This document shows, one piece after another, positions 25,683 through 35,100 of a DNA stretch of 64,000 nt. The first letter of the stretch is position 1. Every line of letters begins with the position of its first letter. The notes under the pieces were generated by a model. The model saw nothing but the letters and a program-made list of their open reading frames with translations, was not told the DNA's origin and made no database searches. The DNA comes from Armatimonas rosea (lineage in GTDB: Bacteria > Armatimonadota > Armatimonadia > Armatimonadales > Armatimonadaceae), in contig NZ_JACHGW010000001.1 of assembly GCF_014202505.1 (NCBI RefSeq), positions 1,240,001 through 1,304,000 on the forward strand, given 5' to 3'. The position numbers were made by a program, and so were the translations under genes.

Positions 25683-26435
25683 TCAGATCAGCTTGTTCTT
25701 CTTGCAGGCGACAATCGAGGCGGCGAGAATGCGGGCAACCCGCCAGCGCCACTTCGGGTCGAGGGCCTTGGCGCGGTCGCTGGCACTGCTGATGGTGGCA
25801 AGCTCGACCAGGGTCTTCTGGCGCACGGGGTTGAACTCAGGGTTGAGGACCCCCAGGTCGTTGGGGCGTGGCTGGGGGCGGCGGTTCCCGCTGAGGCCTG
25901 CCTCCCCAAAGCGGCGGGTGAGCTCGCAGGCGAGGCTACAGGCATGGTTCTCACGGATATCCCACATGGCAAAGCCTCCATGGTCGCCCGGGTCCGCCGA
26001 GACATCGAAGTGGAGCGCCATAAAGACCACGTGCGGTCGCCTCTGCTTCCAGGCCTTGGCCGCCACGGCGGCGCGGGCATGGAGGTACTCGGGCACCTCA
26101 CGGCCTGCGTTGAGGCGCTGGCCAGTGGGCAGGGTGGCATCGATCGGGGCGAGCAGGGGGGGCTCCGGCTTTCCAAAGACAGGCCTGCGTCGCAGGGCGG
26201 CACTTCGGGCGGTGAAGCGCACCTCCGCTCCCAGGGGCTTGAGGACCTCTGCCAGGGTCGCCGCCATACGGTAGCTCAGGGTCGCCTCGGTGATTCCCGC
26301 TCGGCTCGCACCGGGGTCGCCGCCGCCATGGCCCGGGTCGAGCACGACAATCGTGCCCTGCAGAACACGGGCCGCACGGCTGGACTTGGAGGGTGTCTTT
26401 TTCTTGGGGCTCTTAGGGGCAGCAGGTCTACGCAT
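25683..26435 (-). CDS. N-acetylmuramoyl-L-alanine amidase (Amidase_3)
   Basis: A 250-residue zinc amidase cleaving the peptidoglycan stem. VVLDPGHGGGDPGASRAG has the first His ligand, ITEATLSYRMA the Glu ligand, FMALHFDVS the second His, and LVELATISSASDRA the catalytic Glu. The first 30 residues are a Lys/Pro/Ser-rich basic tail, not a clear signal peptide, so export may be non-classical or the start may be later. TAGAAT lies 8 nt before the ATG. Confidence 0.88.
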   Translation of the reverse strand: MRRPAAPKSPKKKTPSKSSRAARVLQGTIVVLDPGHGGGDPGASRAGITEATLSYRMAATLAEVLKPLGAEVRFTARSAALRRRPVFGKPEPPLLAPIDATLPTGQRLNAGREVPEYLHARAAVAAKAWKQRRPHVVFMALHFDVSADPGDHGGFAMWDIRENHACSLACELTRRFGEAGLSGNRRPQPRPNDLGVLNPEFNPVRQKTLVELATISSASDRAKALDPKWRWRVARILAASIVACKKNKLI

Positions 26436-26443
26436 CCAGGGAC

Positions 26444-26449
26444 ATTCTA
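26444..26449 (-). promoter_or_regulatory. Amidase -10 element, leaderless start
   Basis: TAGAAT on the minus strand, 8 nt before the ATG at 26435. Confidence 0.5.
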
Positions 26450-26471
26450 CCGTGCCCTAGGGAAGGGGGGG

Positions 26472-27257
26472 CTAGGCTCTCTCTACCCAGACTCGCATCT
26501 CGGTGAGGAGCGCGGGGCCAAACTGGGTGAGGAGCGCAACATCGGCGGCATCGCGGCCCACGGCCACCGCGATCCTCCCACCCGAGGCCTGCGCCTGGGT
26601 AGGGTCAAAGGTGTACCAGCGCCCCCCGACAAACGCCTCGAACCAGGCGTGCATGTCCATCGGTTTGAGCTCATAGAGGTAGCCGACCACCATGCGTGCG
26701 GGGATGGTCAGGCTGCGGCAGAGCGCGATACCCAGGTGGGCGAAGTCCCGGCACACCCCGCTCCGGTCGCGCGCTGTCTCGAGGGCCGAGGTCGACGTAT
26801 CGCTGGTGCCGTAGCAGTACTGAATATTTTGATTGATCCAACGGCAGATCCCCGCGACCTGGTCGTAGCCGGGGAGATAGCCCTGAGCAACCTCCAGCGC
26901 GAGGGTGCCCAGCAGGTCCGACGGGCAGTAGCGGCTGGGGAGGAGAAACTGCAAGGCGCTATCGGGAAGCTCGGCGACCAGATTGAGGGGGGCACCGGGC
27001 GCACTCTCCCGCGCGGGGGCGGTCTCGGCGACAACCTCGGTCGTGATCACAAAGCGCCCCGGCGGTGCATGCAGGCGCTGGCAGCGGTTGCCGAAGCTGT
27101 CGATATACTCCCGCACGGGCACCTGCGGCGTGAGCGTGTGGCGCTCCTCGGCGAGCCACTGGGTCTCGCTGGTCGAGGGGGAGAGCATCAGGATCAGGGG
27201 CACCGGGTACGGGGAGTCCACCTCTAGCACTAGCTCACATCCCGCACTGAGGCGCAT
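26472..27257 (-). CDS. Transglutaminase-like cysteine protease family protein
   Basis: A 261-residue cytoplasmic protein. The N-terminal beta domain (1-120) is followed by a transglutaminase core: Cys in RSGVCRDFAHLGIALCRS, His in PMDMHAWFEAFVGG and Asp in WYTFDPTQA. This is the bacterial YebA-like or tgpA-like N-terminal family, usually proteases or peptide ligases. ATG 27257 follows AGGAGAG; TATACT 39 nt upstream gives a conventional leader. It is divergent from the PadR gene, and both promoters share the operator region. Confidence 0.88.
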   Translation of the reverse strand: MRLSAGCELVLEVDSPYPVPLILMLSPSTSETQWLAEERHTLTPQVPVREYIDSFGNRCQRLHAPPGRFVITTEVVAETAPARESAPGAPLNLVAELPDSALQFLLPSRYCPSDLLGTLALEVAQGYLPGYDQVAGICRWINQNIQYCYGTSDTSTSALETARDRSGVCRDFAHLGIALCRSLTIPARMVVGYLYELKPMDMHAWFEAFVGGRWYTFDPTQAQASGGRIAVAVGRDAADVALLTQFGPALLTEMRVWVERA

Positions 27258-27296
27258 CTCTCTCTCCTTCTCTTTTGGGGGGGACAAACTAGAGAG

Positions 27297-27302
27297 AGTA
27301 TA
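27297..27302 (-). promoter_or_regulatory. -10 element of the transglutaminase gene
   Basis: TATACT on the minus strand; a weak -35 (GATTTC or ATTTCA) would fall inside the PadR-type palindrome at 27315-27332. Confidence 0.45.
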
Positions 27303-27307
27303 CCGGC

Positions 27308-27350
27308 TTGACACTACCCTGAAATCAGGGTATTCTTATTTCGGGGTAGT
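27308..27350 (+). promoter_or_regulatory. padR promoter with overlapping operator dyads
   Basis: TTGACA (27308-27313), 17 bp, then TATTCT (27331-27336). The spacer holds the perfect dyad TACCCTGA-aa-TCAGGGTA (27315-27332). A second dyad, ACTACCCtGAAAT (27313-27325) / ATTTCgGGGTAGT (27338-27350), reuses the first half-site. Likely PadR autoregulatory operator. Confidence 0.75.
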
Positions 27351-27360
27351 AAGTCAAGAG

Positions 27361-27717
27361 ATGGCACGAGAGCTTCCACGCAACGATATTCCCGTCTTTG
27401 TCCTCGCGGTCCTGGAGAGTGGTCCGGCGCACGGCTACGCCATCGCCCGCGAGATCGATAGGCGCTGTGACGGCGGCCTGGTCCTGCGCGACGGTGCCCT
27501 CTACCCGGCGCTGCGTGCGCTGGAAGACGATGGCTTAATTGTCGGGGAGTGGCAGCCCAGCACCGAGAGCGGCGGTCCGCCCCGAAAGACCTACCGCCTC
27601 ACCGACGAAGGCAAGCTCGAAGCCACCCGCCGCGCCACGCTCTGGCGCAGCTACGCCAAGAATGTCGAGCGCATCTTAGGAACCTTGGGAGGACAGGATG
27701 CAGAACCAGCGATTTAA
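27361..27717 (+). CDS. PadR-family transcriptional regulator
   Basis: A 118-residue winged-helix repressor. Family pattern: FVLAVLESGPAHGYAIAREIDRR, LRDGALYPALRALEDDGLIVGEW and PPRKTYRLTDEGKLEATRR. The short C-terminal helix (YAKNVERILGTL) is the PadR-s2 dimerisation type. The frame is open from 26983, but the signature, promoter and operator put the start at 27361. It overlaps the next gene by 20 nt and is part of a PadR plus permease-prefix cassette. Such PadR genes commonly control linked membrane proteins. Confidence 0.93.
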   Translation: MARELPRNDIPVFVLAVLESGPAHGYAIAREIDRRCDGGLVLRDGALYPALRALEDDGLIVGEWQPSTESGGPPRKTYRLTDEGKLEATRRATLWRSYAKNVERILGTLGGQDAEPAI

Positions 27718-28255
27718 CGAAGACCAAGTCGAGCTTGAGGCACACCTTGCCGAGCGTATCCAAGCCTATGTTGAGCTGGGGGAGACACCAGAGCAGGCAC
27801 TGGTCTCGGCCCGTGAGAAGTTCGGCGAGACGGAGGTCGTGCTAAAAGAGCTACGGCTTCAGCGTAATCGACGCCATCCCGTGGCGATTGGGGCGCTGGC
27901 AGGGCTTTGCTGGCTCGCCGTGGCGGCAGTTCTGCACCTGCTCACGGGCTGGCTAGTGACTCCCATCGTCCACGAGCGCACGCCCTTTCCCTTTGGCGGA
28001 AGTGAGGTGCTACTGCTACTGACACGGGTCTATGTCACGCTGGTTCCCGCCGCCGTCTTGGTAATGTATAAGGGCGTGGAGCGCTTTCCAAAGCACCCCC
28101 CCACTCTCCTGCTGGGAGTTCTCAGTTTTAGCTTCTTGCACTCTCCTTCCGCCGATCTCTTGAGCTGGCTTCTGGTAGGGGTGCCAACTCTGCACGGGGC
28201 GCTTATCGGCTGGCGAATGGCCTGTCATGCGCGCCGAGAGCGGCAACGACAATGA
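27698..28255 (+). CDS. Permease-prefix-domain membrane protein, copy 1
   Basis: A 185-residue protein. Residues 5-52 form the soluble permease-prefix (HAAS-like) helical domain: LEAHLAERIQAYVELGETPEQAL, then AREKFGETE and LKELRLQ. Four to five membrane helices follow (about 63-175). This domain is often found in front of FtsX-type permeases beside PadR regulators and is thought to act in signalling; here the tail is unrelated to FtsX. It overlaps padR by 20 nt and the next gene by ATGA. Confidence 0.8.
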   Translation: MQNQRFNEDQVELEAHLAERIQAYVELGETPEQALVSAREKFGETEVVLKELRLQRNRRHPVAIGALAGLCWLAVAAVLHLLTGWLVTPIVHERTPFPFGGSEVLLLLTRVYVTLVPAAVLVMYKGVERFPKHPPTLLLGVLSFSFLHSPSADLLSWLLVGVPTLHGALIGWRMACHARRERQRQ

Positions 28256-28578
28256 GACAACGGTTTCGTGACGAAGACAAGGCGGAGCTTGAGGCGCACC
28301 TTGCGGAGCGGGTGCAGGCCTATATCGAGCTGGGCGAGACACCGGAGCAAGCCGCTCTCTCGGCCCGCGAGAAGTTTGGCGAGACAGAGACTGTACTACG
28401 CGAGCTGCGCTGGCAGGGGCTGCGGCGCTCCCCAATTCTATGGGGGCTGCTCTGCGCTGGCGGCTACCTGCTTCTGGTGAGCTTGGTCAAGGCACCGTGG
28501 ACGTTCTACACGCTCTATGCCTACTACCAGCTCTATGTCTGGCAAACCACGACCAAAAAGCAGCGCGCCAGCAGGTAG
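28252..28578 (+). CDS. Permease-prefix-domain membrane protein, copy 2
   Basis: A 108-residue paralogue of the upstream gene. The first 50 residues are about 80% identical by eye (LEAHLAERVQAYIELGETPEQAA), after which it diverges into one or two hydrophobic helices with Tyr-rich sequence (TFYTLYAYYQLYVW). The tandem arrangement (ATGA overlap) points to recent duplication of the soluble domain with a different membrane tail. Confidence 0.75.
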   Translation: MRQRFRDEDKAELEAHLAERVQAYIELGETPEQAALSAREKFGETETVLRELRWQGLRRSPILWGLLCAGGYLLLVSLVKAPWTFYTLYAYYQLYVWQTTTKKQRASR

Positions 28579-28581
28579 AAT
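28576..28581 (+). promoter_or_regulatory. SDR -10 element, leaderless start
   Basis: TAGAAT, 6 nt before the ATG at 28588. The 11-mer GCAGGTAGAAT also occurs upstream of the acyltransferase at 22224. Confidence 0.5.
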
Positions 28582-28587
28582 GCCTGC

Positions 28588-29343
28588 ATGATCGATCTTT
28601 CCAAGCAACACATCTTTATCGCAGGCGGCTCCCGAGGGATCGGGCGGGCGGCGGCGATCATGGCGGCCAAGGCGGGCGCGGCGGTCTCGGTGAACTATCT
28701 CAGCAATGCGGCAGCGGCCCACGCGACTGTCGATACCATCGTGGCGGCGGGGGGGCGCGCGGCGGCGTTCCAGGCCGATGTCTCCCAAGACGGCGCAGCG
28801 CAGAAGGCCATCGATGCGGCCGTGGCGACCCTGGGGCCGCTGACGGGGCTCGTGGTCTCTGCGGGGATCTTTGAGGGGGCGGCGCTCGACGAGATGGACC
28901 TGGCGTTCTGGAACCGGACGATGGAGATCAACCTGGCGGGGACCTTTCTGACGGTCAAGGCTGCGGTTCCGCATCTACGGGAGCGGGGCGGCGGGAGCAT
29001 TGTCATCTACACCAGCACCGCAGGCCAGCGCGGCAGCGATGTCTTCTCGGCCTATGCCACCAGCAAGGGCGCACAGATTCTCTTCATGCGCTCGATGGCA
29101 AAGGAGCTCGGTGCCGACCAAATCCGGGTGAACTGTATCGCCCCCGCCTGGACCGACACCGACATGGCCGCACCGTCGCTGGATGTTTTAGGGCGCGAGG
29201 ACGAAGGCAAAAAATTCGTTTTAGGCCGGATCGGCCAGCCCGACGATATCGCCGGGCCGACCGTTTTTCTGCTCTCGGACCTCGCGAAGTTTGTCACCGG
29301 CATGACCCTGACGGTCGATGGCGGCATGGACATGCGCGGCTAG
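28588..29343 (+). CDS. Short-chain dehydrogenase/reductase
   Basis: A 251-residue NAD(P)-dependent oxidoreductase of the classical SDR type. GGSRGIGR (13-20) is the nucleotide-binding motif, NLAGTF the helix Asn region, STAGQRGSDVFSAYATSKG the catalytic Ser-Tyr-x3-Lys, and NCIAPAWTDTDM the post-catalytic loop. The C-terminus GMTLTVDGGMDMRG is FabG-like. It may be a 3-oxoacyl-ACP reductase or sugar dehydrogenase; the substrate cannot be fixed. It converges on the Gfo/Idh gene with a 2-nt gap. Confidence 0.92.
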   Translation: MIDLSKQHIFIAGGSRGIGRAAAIMAAKAGAAVSVNYLSNAAAAHATVDTIVAAGGRAAAFQADVSQDGAAQKAIDAAVATLGPLTGLVVSAGIFEGAALDEMDLAFWNRTMEINLAGTFLTVKAAVPHLRERGGGSIVIYTSTAGQRGSDVFSAYATSKGAQILFMRSMAKELGADQIRVNCIAPAWTDTDMAAPSLDVLGREDEGKKFVLGRIGQPDDIAGPTVFLLSDLAKFVTGMTLTVDGGMDMRG

Positions 29344-29345
29344 AG

Positions 29346-30701
29346 CTAGAGCTTCCAGCCCTTGCGGTAGGGCGGGTTGATCAAGGCGTTGGCAGCATCG
29401 TTGTTGGTGAAGCGCCCCGCCTTGACATCCCACTTGAGGGTCTGGTCCGGGAAGCGGATCGCGATCGCGCCAAGCAGCGCCACCTGGGTGAGTCGGCCCC
29501 CGTAGTCGAAGTGGGAGCCGGCTTGCCGCCCCGTTCGGATCGCCTCCAGCCAGTCCCAGTGGTGGCCCTTGACCCGTGGGATGGTCTCTTTGGGGGCATT
29601 GGCTCCCGTGTTCTCAAGGCGGAGCTTCTCCGGCAGGATATGGCACCCGCCGCCGCCGTGCGAGCCGTGGACAATCATCCCCTTCTCGCCAAAGAGGATC
29701 GCCCCCGTTCGTGGCACTTCGTCGTCGCCGAAGTCCTTGGGCTGCGGGATGGGATTGTTGCCATCGTGCCAGACCAACGTGACCGGGCCGCGCTCCTTGT
29801 TGGCGGGAAACTCAAAGGTGATCCGGCTGGCGGGCGGGTAGGTCAGCCCCTGGGTCGCCGGGTCGTAGCCGCTCACCTCGGCACGGACCGTCGTCGGAGC
29901 ATCTAGGTCGAGCGCCCAGAACGCGGGGTCGATCACGTGGCAGAACCAGTCCCCGATCGTGCCGGTCCCGAAGGGCATCCAGCCGCGCCAGTTCCAGTGG
30001 ACCCAGAAGGGCGTGTAGGGGCGGTAGGCCGCGGGGCCCAGCCAGAGGTCGTAGTCCAGCTCGGCGGGGACATCGTACTTTTGCGCGAGCTTCTCCAGGT
30101 TCCGGCTCTGGTTGTAGACATCCTTGAACTCGCCGCAGGCCGCATGGACGGTATGAACCTGCCCGATCGCGCCCGCCTTGACCCACTCGACCACACGGCG
30201 GATGGAGTCGGTGGAGTGGCCCTGGTTGCCTAGCTGGGTGACCACGTTGTACTTGCGCGCCGCCGCCATCAGGGTGCGTACCTCGTGGATCGTGTGGGCG
30301 AGCGGCTTCTCGCAGTAGACATGCTTGCCACGCTTCATCGCCTCCATCGCGATCACGGCGTGGGTGTGGTCCGGCGTGCCGATCACCACGGCGTCCAGCT
30401 CCTTGCCCATCTCTTTGAGCATCACGCGGTAGTCGGTGAACTTCTTGGCGTTGGGGTACTGGGCGAACTTCTTGGCCGCGTACTTGTGGTCCACATCGCA
30501 GAGCGCCACGAGGTTCCCCCCGGCCGCGACCACCTGGTCTACATCGCTTCCCCCTTGGCTCCCGACCCCAATCCCCGCAAAGTTGATCGGCTTGTCGTCG
30601 GCGAGGACGGACGAGGGGCTCAGGGTCAAGAGAGCCGCCCCGAGTCCTGCCTCGGTGAGAAACTGCCTACGGTCCCGCTTCGAATCGTTGTTTGTACTCA
30701 T
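29346..30701 (-). CDS. Gfo/Idh/MocA oxidoreductase, Tat-exported
   Basis: A 451-residue sugar oxidoreductase. A twin-arginine signal (DRRQFLTEAGLGAALLTL) sends it folded to the periplasm. NFAGIGVGSQGGSDV is the dinucleotide-binding turn, CEKPLAHT the catalytic-Lys motif, and the C-terminal domain has WHWDWLEAIRTGRQAGSHFDYGG. It resembles the planctomycete Tat-exported family. It is the last gene of a three-gene leftward unit (PSD1 cytochrome, DUF1501, Gfo/Idh). Confidence 0.92.
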   Translation of the reverse strand: MSTNNDSKRDRRQFLTEAGLGAALLTLSPSSVLADDKPINFAGIGVGSQGGSDVDQVVAAGGNLVALCDVDHKYAAKKFAQYPNAKKFTDYRVMLKEMGKELDAVVIGTPDHTHAVIAMEAMKRGKHVYCEKPLAHTIHEVRTLMAAARKYNVVTQLGNQGHSTDSIRRVVEWVKAGAIGQVHTVHAACGEFKDVYNQSRNLEKLAQKYDVPAELDYDLWLGPAAYRPYTPFWVHWNWRGWMPFGTGTIGDWFCHVIDPAFWALDLDAPTTVRAEVSGYDPATQGLTYPPASRITFEFPANKERGPVTLVWHDGNNPIPQPKDFGDDEVPRTGAILFGEKGMIVHGSHGGGGCHILPEKLRLENTGANAPKETIPRVKGHHWDWLEAIRTGRQAGSHFDYGGRLTQVALLGAIAIRFPDQTLKWDVKAGRFTNNDAANALINPPYRKGWKL

Positions 30702-30738
30702 GGTGCTTTCCAGTTCTGTACGAGGAGCATGTTTTCCT

Positions 30739-32172
30739 CTACGCGAGGACTTCCTTTACGACGTGCCCGTGCACATCGGTGAGGCGGCGGTCGATGCCGT
30801 TCTGGCGCCAGGTGAGCTTGGTGTGGTCGATTCCCAGCAGGTGCAGCACAGTGGCGTGGAAGTCGTAGGAGTAGGTGGTGTTCACGGCGGTCTTGAACGC
30901 TAGCTCGTCGCTCTCGCCGTACGCCACGCCCGGCTTGACCCCCGCGCCCCAGATCCAGCTGACGAAGGTCCCACCGTTGTGGTCGCGGCCATCGCCGCTC
31001 TGCGCCGTGGGAGTCCGGCCAAACTCCGTGGTCCAGATCACCAGCGTGTCCTTGTCCAGCCCACGGGCCTTGAGGTCGCGCAGGAGCGCCGCGATCGGCT
31101 TGTCGATACTGGCCGCCATCGGCGTGAGCTCCCGCTTGATGCTGCCGTGGTTGTCCCAGTTGTTCACCGCCCCCTGCGGGCCGCTCCACACCTGGACAAA
31201 GCGCACGCCGCGCTCCGCCAGCCGCGCGGCGAGCAGGCAGCGCTTGCCAAAGTCATCGGTGGGCTGCGCCCCGATCCCGTAGGAGTCTTTGACCGCCTGT
31301 GACTCGCGCGAGATATCGAACGCCTCCGGTGCGCTCAGCTGCATCCGGGCCGCGAGCTCGTAGCTGGCGATCCGGGCATCCAGCCGCGAGTCGCCGGGAT
31401 GGGCCGCCGCGTGCGCCTTATTGAGCTGGCTCAGGGCATCGAGTCCCGCCTTGTCCGAGGCCGGGTTGGCGAACTTGTAGCGGCCACTGGCAAAGAGATC
31501 GGAGACCGCCTCCGGCCCTGTGCCATTGATCATCGTCCCCTGGTGCACCACCGGCAGGAACCCGCTGCTGAAGTTTCCCCGCTGGTTGTAGGGCAGGCCG
31601 CGGGAGTCCGGGAGCACGACGAAAGTGGGCAGGTTGTCGCGCAGGTTCCCGATCGCATACGAGATCCACGCCCCCATCGACGGGAATCCCGGCTGGATGA
31701 AGCCCGTGTTCATCATGTACGACGCCGGCCCATGGACACTGGACTTGCTGGCCATCGCCATAAAGAACGCCATCTCGTCCACGAGCTTCGCCTGCTCGGG
31801 GAAGACCTCGCTCACCCAGCGCCCCGACTGGCCGTACTGCTTGAACGTAAACGGGCTCTTGAGGCAGAGGCCCGGGGCGCTGGCCAGTCCCTCGGGGCGG
31901 ATGTGGTCGGGGAGCTTCTGGCCGTGGTACTTGATCAGCGCGGGCTTGTAGTCGAAGAGGTCCATGGGGCTTGCGCCGCCGTTCATGAAGAGCTGGATGA
32001 TCCGCTTCACCTTCGGCGGGTGGTGCTGCATATTTAGCGAGCCCTGCCCGGCGGGTGCCGCTTGGCTCTCCTTGGCCAGCAGGCTGGTCAGGGCGAGGCC
32101 CGCGAATCCTCCGCCGAGTCCGGTTAAGAACTCTCGCCGGTTGGTGGGGAAACCCCAGTGGTCGTCGCTCAT
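30739..32172 (-). CDS. DUF1501 protein (sulfatase-like), Tat-exported
   Basis: A 477-residue protein with a Tat signal (NRREFLTGLGGGFAGLALTSL). DUF1501 features: IIQLFMNGGASPMDLFDYKP, HGPASYMMNTGFIQPGFPSMGAW, RYIQVWSG-type VRFVQVWSGPQ, and IWTTEFGRTPTAQSGDGRDHN with YDFHATVLHLLGIDHTKLTWRQNG near the end. The fold is alkaline-phosphatase-like, and a metal site is likely. In planctomycetes it is always paired with a PSD1/DUF1553 protein, as here (14 nt upstream). Biochemical role undefined. Confidence 0.92.
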   Translation of the reverse strand: MSDDHWGFPTNRREFLTGLGGGFAGLALTSLLAKESQAAPAGQGSLNMQHHPPKVKRIIQLFMNGGASPMDLFDYKPALIKYHGQKLPDHIRPEGLASAPGLCLKSPFTFKQYGQSGRWVSEVFPEQAKLVDEMAFFMAMASKSSVHGPASYMMNTGFIQPGFPSMGAWISYAIGNLRDNLPTFVVLPDSRGLPYNQRGNFSSGFLPVVHQGTMINGTGPEAVSDLFASGRYKFANPASDKAGLDALSQLNKAHAAAHPGDSRLDARIASYELAARMQLSAPEAFDISRESQAVKDSYGIGAQPTDDFGKRCLLAARLAERGVRFVQVWSGPQGAVNNWDNHGSIKRELTPMAASIDKPIAALLRDLKARGLDKDTLVIWTTEFGRTPTAQSGDGRDHNGGTFVSWIWGAGVKPGVAYGESDELAFKTAVNTTYSYDFHATVLHLLGIDHTKLTWRQNGIDRRLTDVHGHVVKEVLA

Positions 32173-32185
32173 GGATTGCCTCCTA

Positions 32186-35100
32186 TCAGTCTACGAACAG
32201 AAACGCATTCGCGTTGAGAATAACACGACAGGTCGCCTCCAGGCCATGGCTGCTTGCCAGGGTCTGGAGCACCTTCCGCTCTTTGTCGGTGAGGGCTCGG
32301 CCCCACGCCAGAGTCGCCGCCCGCTCGATTTGTTTGGGTAGTGTGCCGCCCTCGGCCACGACACGCCTTGCCAGCGACTGGGCGCATGAGAGGACGAAGT
32401 TATTGTTGTAGAGTGTCAGGGCCTGCAGGGCGGAGACACTCGTGCCGCGGGTGGGGGAGAGCAGGGTCAGGTCGGGGAAGTCCAGCGAGTCCATGAACGG
32501 GTCCGGGATGGAGCGCCAGACCGTGCGGTAGACCGAGCGCCGGTTGGCCGCGGGGCTCTCCCAGTCGAAGGCTGCGTAGTCCAGAGCGGGCGTCATCTGC
32601 GGTCCCGGCCCCATCTTGAAGTGGTTGACCCCCGGCCCGCCCATGGTGAAGTCGAGCCGCCCAGCGGTCTGGAGCGCGGCGTCCCGGTACTGGTCGGCAT
32701 CCAGGCGCAGGCGATTGGCCCGCCAGAGCAGGCGGTTGTCCCGATCGAGCTTGTCCGCCTCTGGTCGGTCGGCGGAGCTCTGCTTGTAGGCCTGGCTGGT
32801 GACAATCAGCCGGTGCAGCTTTTTGAACGAGCCCTCTGCATCGTCCTTGAACCACGCCGCGAGATAGTCGAGCAACTCGGGGTGGCTGGGGGCACCGCCC
32901 ATGCGGCCGAAGTCACCGGGGGTGTCGACAATGCCCTTGCCAAAGTGGTAGTGCCAGACTCGGTTGACAATACTACGCCAGGTGAGGGGGTTGCGCCGGT
33001 CCACGACCCACTCCGCGAGCGCGGCACGGCGCTGGCTCTCCTGGCTCATGTCGCGGCGCTTGAAGTAGATTGCCAGCTCCGGGAGCGCCGAGAGCGCCCC
33101 TGGCCCGACCAGCTGCTTGGGCCGGCTCATCTCGCCCCGCTCCAGCACGTGGATCTCGCGGGGCTTGTCGATATTCACAAACCCCACATCGGCGACATCG
33201 GCGGCTTTTGCGGCGACATAGACACGCTTCTGGGGAGGCAGCGCCGCGATCCCATCGGCGGCTGTCTCCCGCAGCGCGAAGGCGGCGAGCTCTACGCGGG
33301 CAGCCTGGTTTTGTGTGGGTGTCTTCAGAAGCTCGGCGACCTTGGGCGGCACGGCGCAGAGCGCGAGGCGGGGGGCATCGGCGACACTCAGGCGGAAGCG
33401 CCCCAGCGTGTGGCCCGAGCCATCGTTTTGCTCCAGAACCACCTCCAGCGCATCGCCATCGGCCAGGTCGAGAGGTTTCTCAAAAGCCAGCACGAGGTGG
33501 TGGTCCTTGCCAAACTCCGGCCCGATCCCCCACGCCGAGCCGGGGTTGCCGTCGGCGGCACGTGCAGCGTCCCCGTTGGGCTGGGCGTAGTCGGCGCTGG
33601 CCCGGAAAGTCTTTGCCTTCTCGCGCTTGCCGTCCGCACGAACGACCTCTATCGTGAGCTCGTGGAGCAGGTAGCCGCCGTCGTCGGCGCGACCCGGGCC
33701 GCCCTTGGGGAGCTCCGGGGACGCGTAGGCATCGAGGCGCAGGGCCCCGATGCGCCCCCCGCCGGGCCGGGTGACCAGCGTGTAGGTGTCCTTGGCCGGG
33801 CGCGGGCCGCCCACCGCCACCCGGCCGTCGTCGGCGAGGGTGAAGGTCGCACTGCCCGTGCTCGTCGCCTTGGTCACGCGCAGGGGCTTCCAACCCGCAA
33901 AACTAGAGAGCGCCGCCACAAAGCTGTCCACCACAGGCTTGTTCTCTGTGGCCAGGATACGGGCGGCACTCTTGCTCTCGGCGGCCTCCTTCAGCTTGTT
34001 CCACTTTGCGCGCTGCTCCGCGATCTCGCGCTTCTCGTCGTAGGTGACATCGCCCTTGATGACCCCCGCGAAGACCGCCTGGAGCGACCAGTAGTCGGTG
34101 GTGGGGATGGGATCGAACTTGTGGTCGTGGCACCGCGCGCAGTTGGCAGTCGTGCTGACAAACGTCGACATCGCCTGGTTGACCATGTCGTCGCGGTCCA
34201 GGATCTGGAACGGGATGGGCGCGGTGTAGTAGGCGCTCAGGTCGAAGTTGCCGGCGCTCAGGTAGCCCAGCGCGGGGGTGAGGTCGGGGCGATTCGGGTA
34301 GAGGACATCGGCGGCCAGCTGCTCACGGACGAAGCGGGCGTAGGTGACATCGCTATTGAAGGTCTGGATGACATAGTCGCGGAACGGCCAGGCGTTCTTG
34401 CGGCCCATGTCGTGCTCCGAGCCGTGGGAGTCGGCGTAGTGGATGGTGTCGAGCCAGTGGCGCGCCCAGCGCTCCCCGTAGCGCGGCGATGCCAGCAGGC
34501 GATCCACGAGGCGCTCGTAGGCTCCCGGCGCTCTATCGTTGAGAAAATCCGTGAGCTCCGCCTCGGTGGGCGGGAGGCCGATGAGATCGAATGTCACGCG
34601 GCGGATCAGGGTGGTGCGGTCGGCCTCGGGAGAGAAGCCCAGCCCCTTGGCAGCGAGGCGCGCCTCCAGAAAGCGGTCCACGGGGTGCGGTGCCTTGCCG
34701 GAGGGGAGCGCAGGCTTCTTGATCGGCTGGAGCGACCAGTGCGTGTCCCCGGCAGGCGTCGCTGCACCCGCCTCGGGCCAGGTCGGCCCCGACTGCACCC
34801 AGCGGCGCAGGGTTGCCACCTCGGCGGGCGTCAGCGGGGTCTTGCCACTGGTCTTGGGGGGCATGATTAGGTCGGTGTCGGTGGTGGAGACCCGCTGGAT
34901 GACCGCGCTGGCATCGGGGTCGTGCGGCACGAGGCCGCGCGCGCCGCTGCTCCCTCCTGCCATAGCGCTCTTGAGCTGGGTGAGCTTCAGCCCGCCGGCG
35001 GCTTGGATATCGCCGTGGCAGGGCATGCACTTGGCACGCAGGAGGGGCTGGACCTCCTTGGCGAAGTCAGGCACTTGGGCAGTGGGGGCCTTGATCTGAC

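Noticed and set aside
25674-27227. 517-codon plus-strand frame
   Set aside because: Antisense across amidase and transglutaminase, crossing their intergenic gap.
32621-34870. 749-codon plus-strand open frame
   Set aside because: Antisense to the PSD1 gene; Arg/Gly/Val-rich with no domain. It is a typical shadow in GC-rich DNA.
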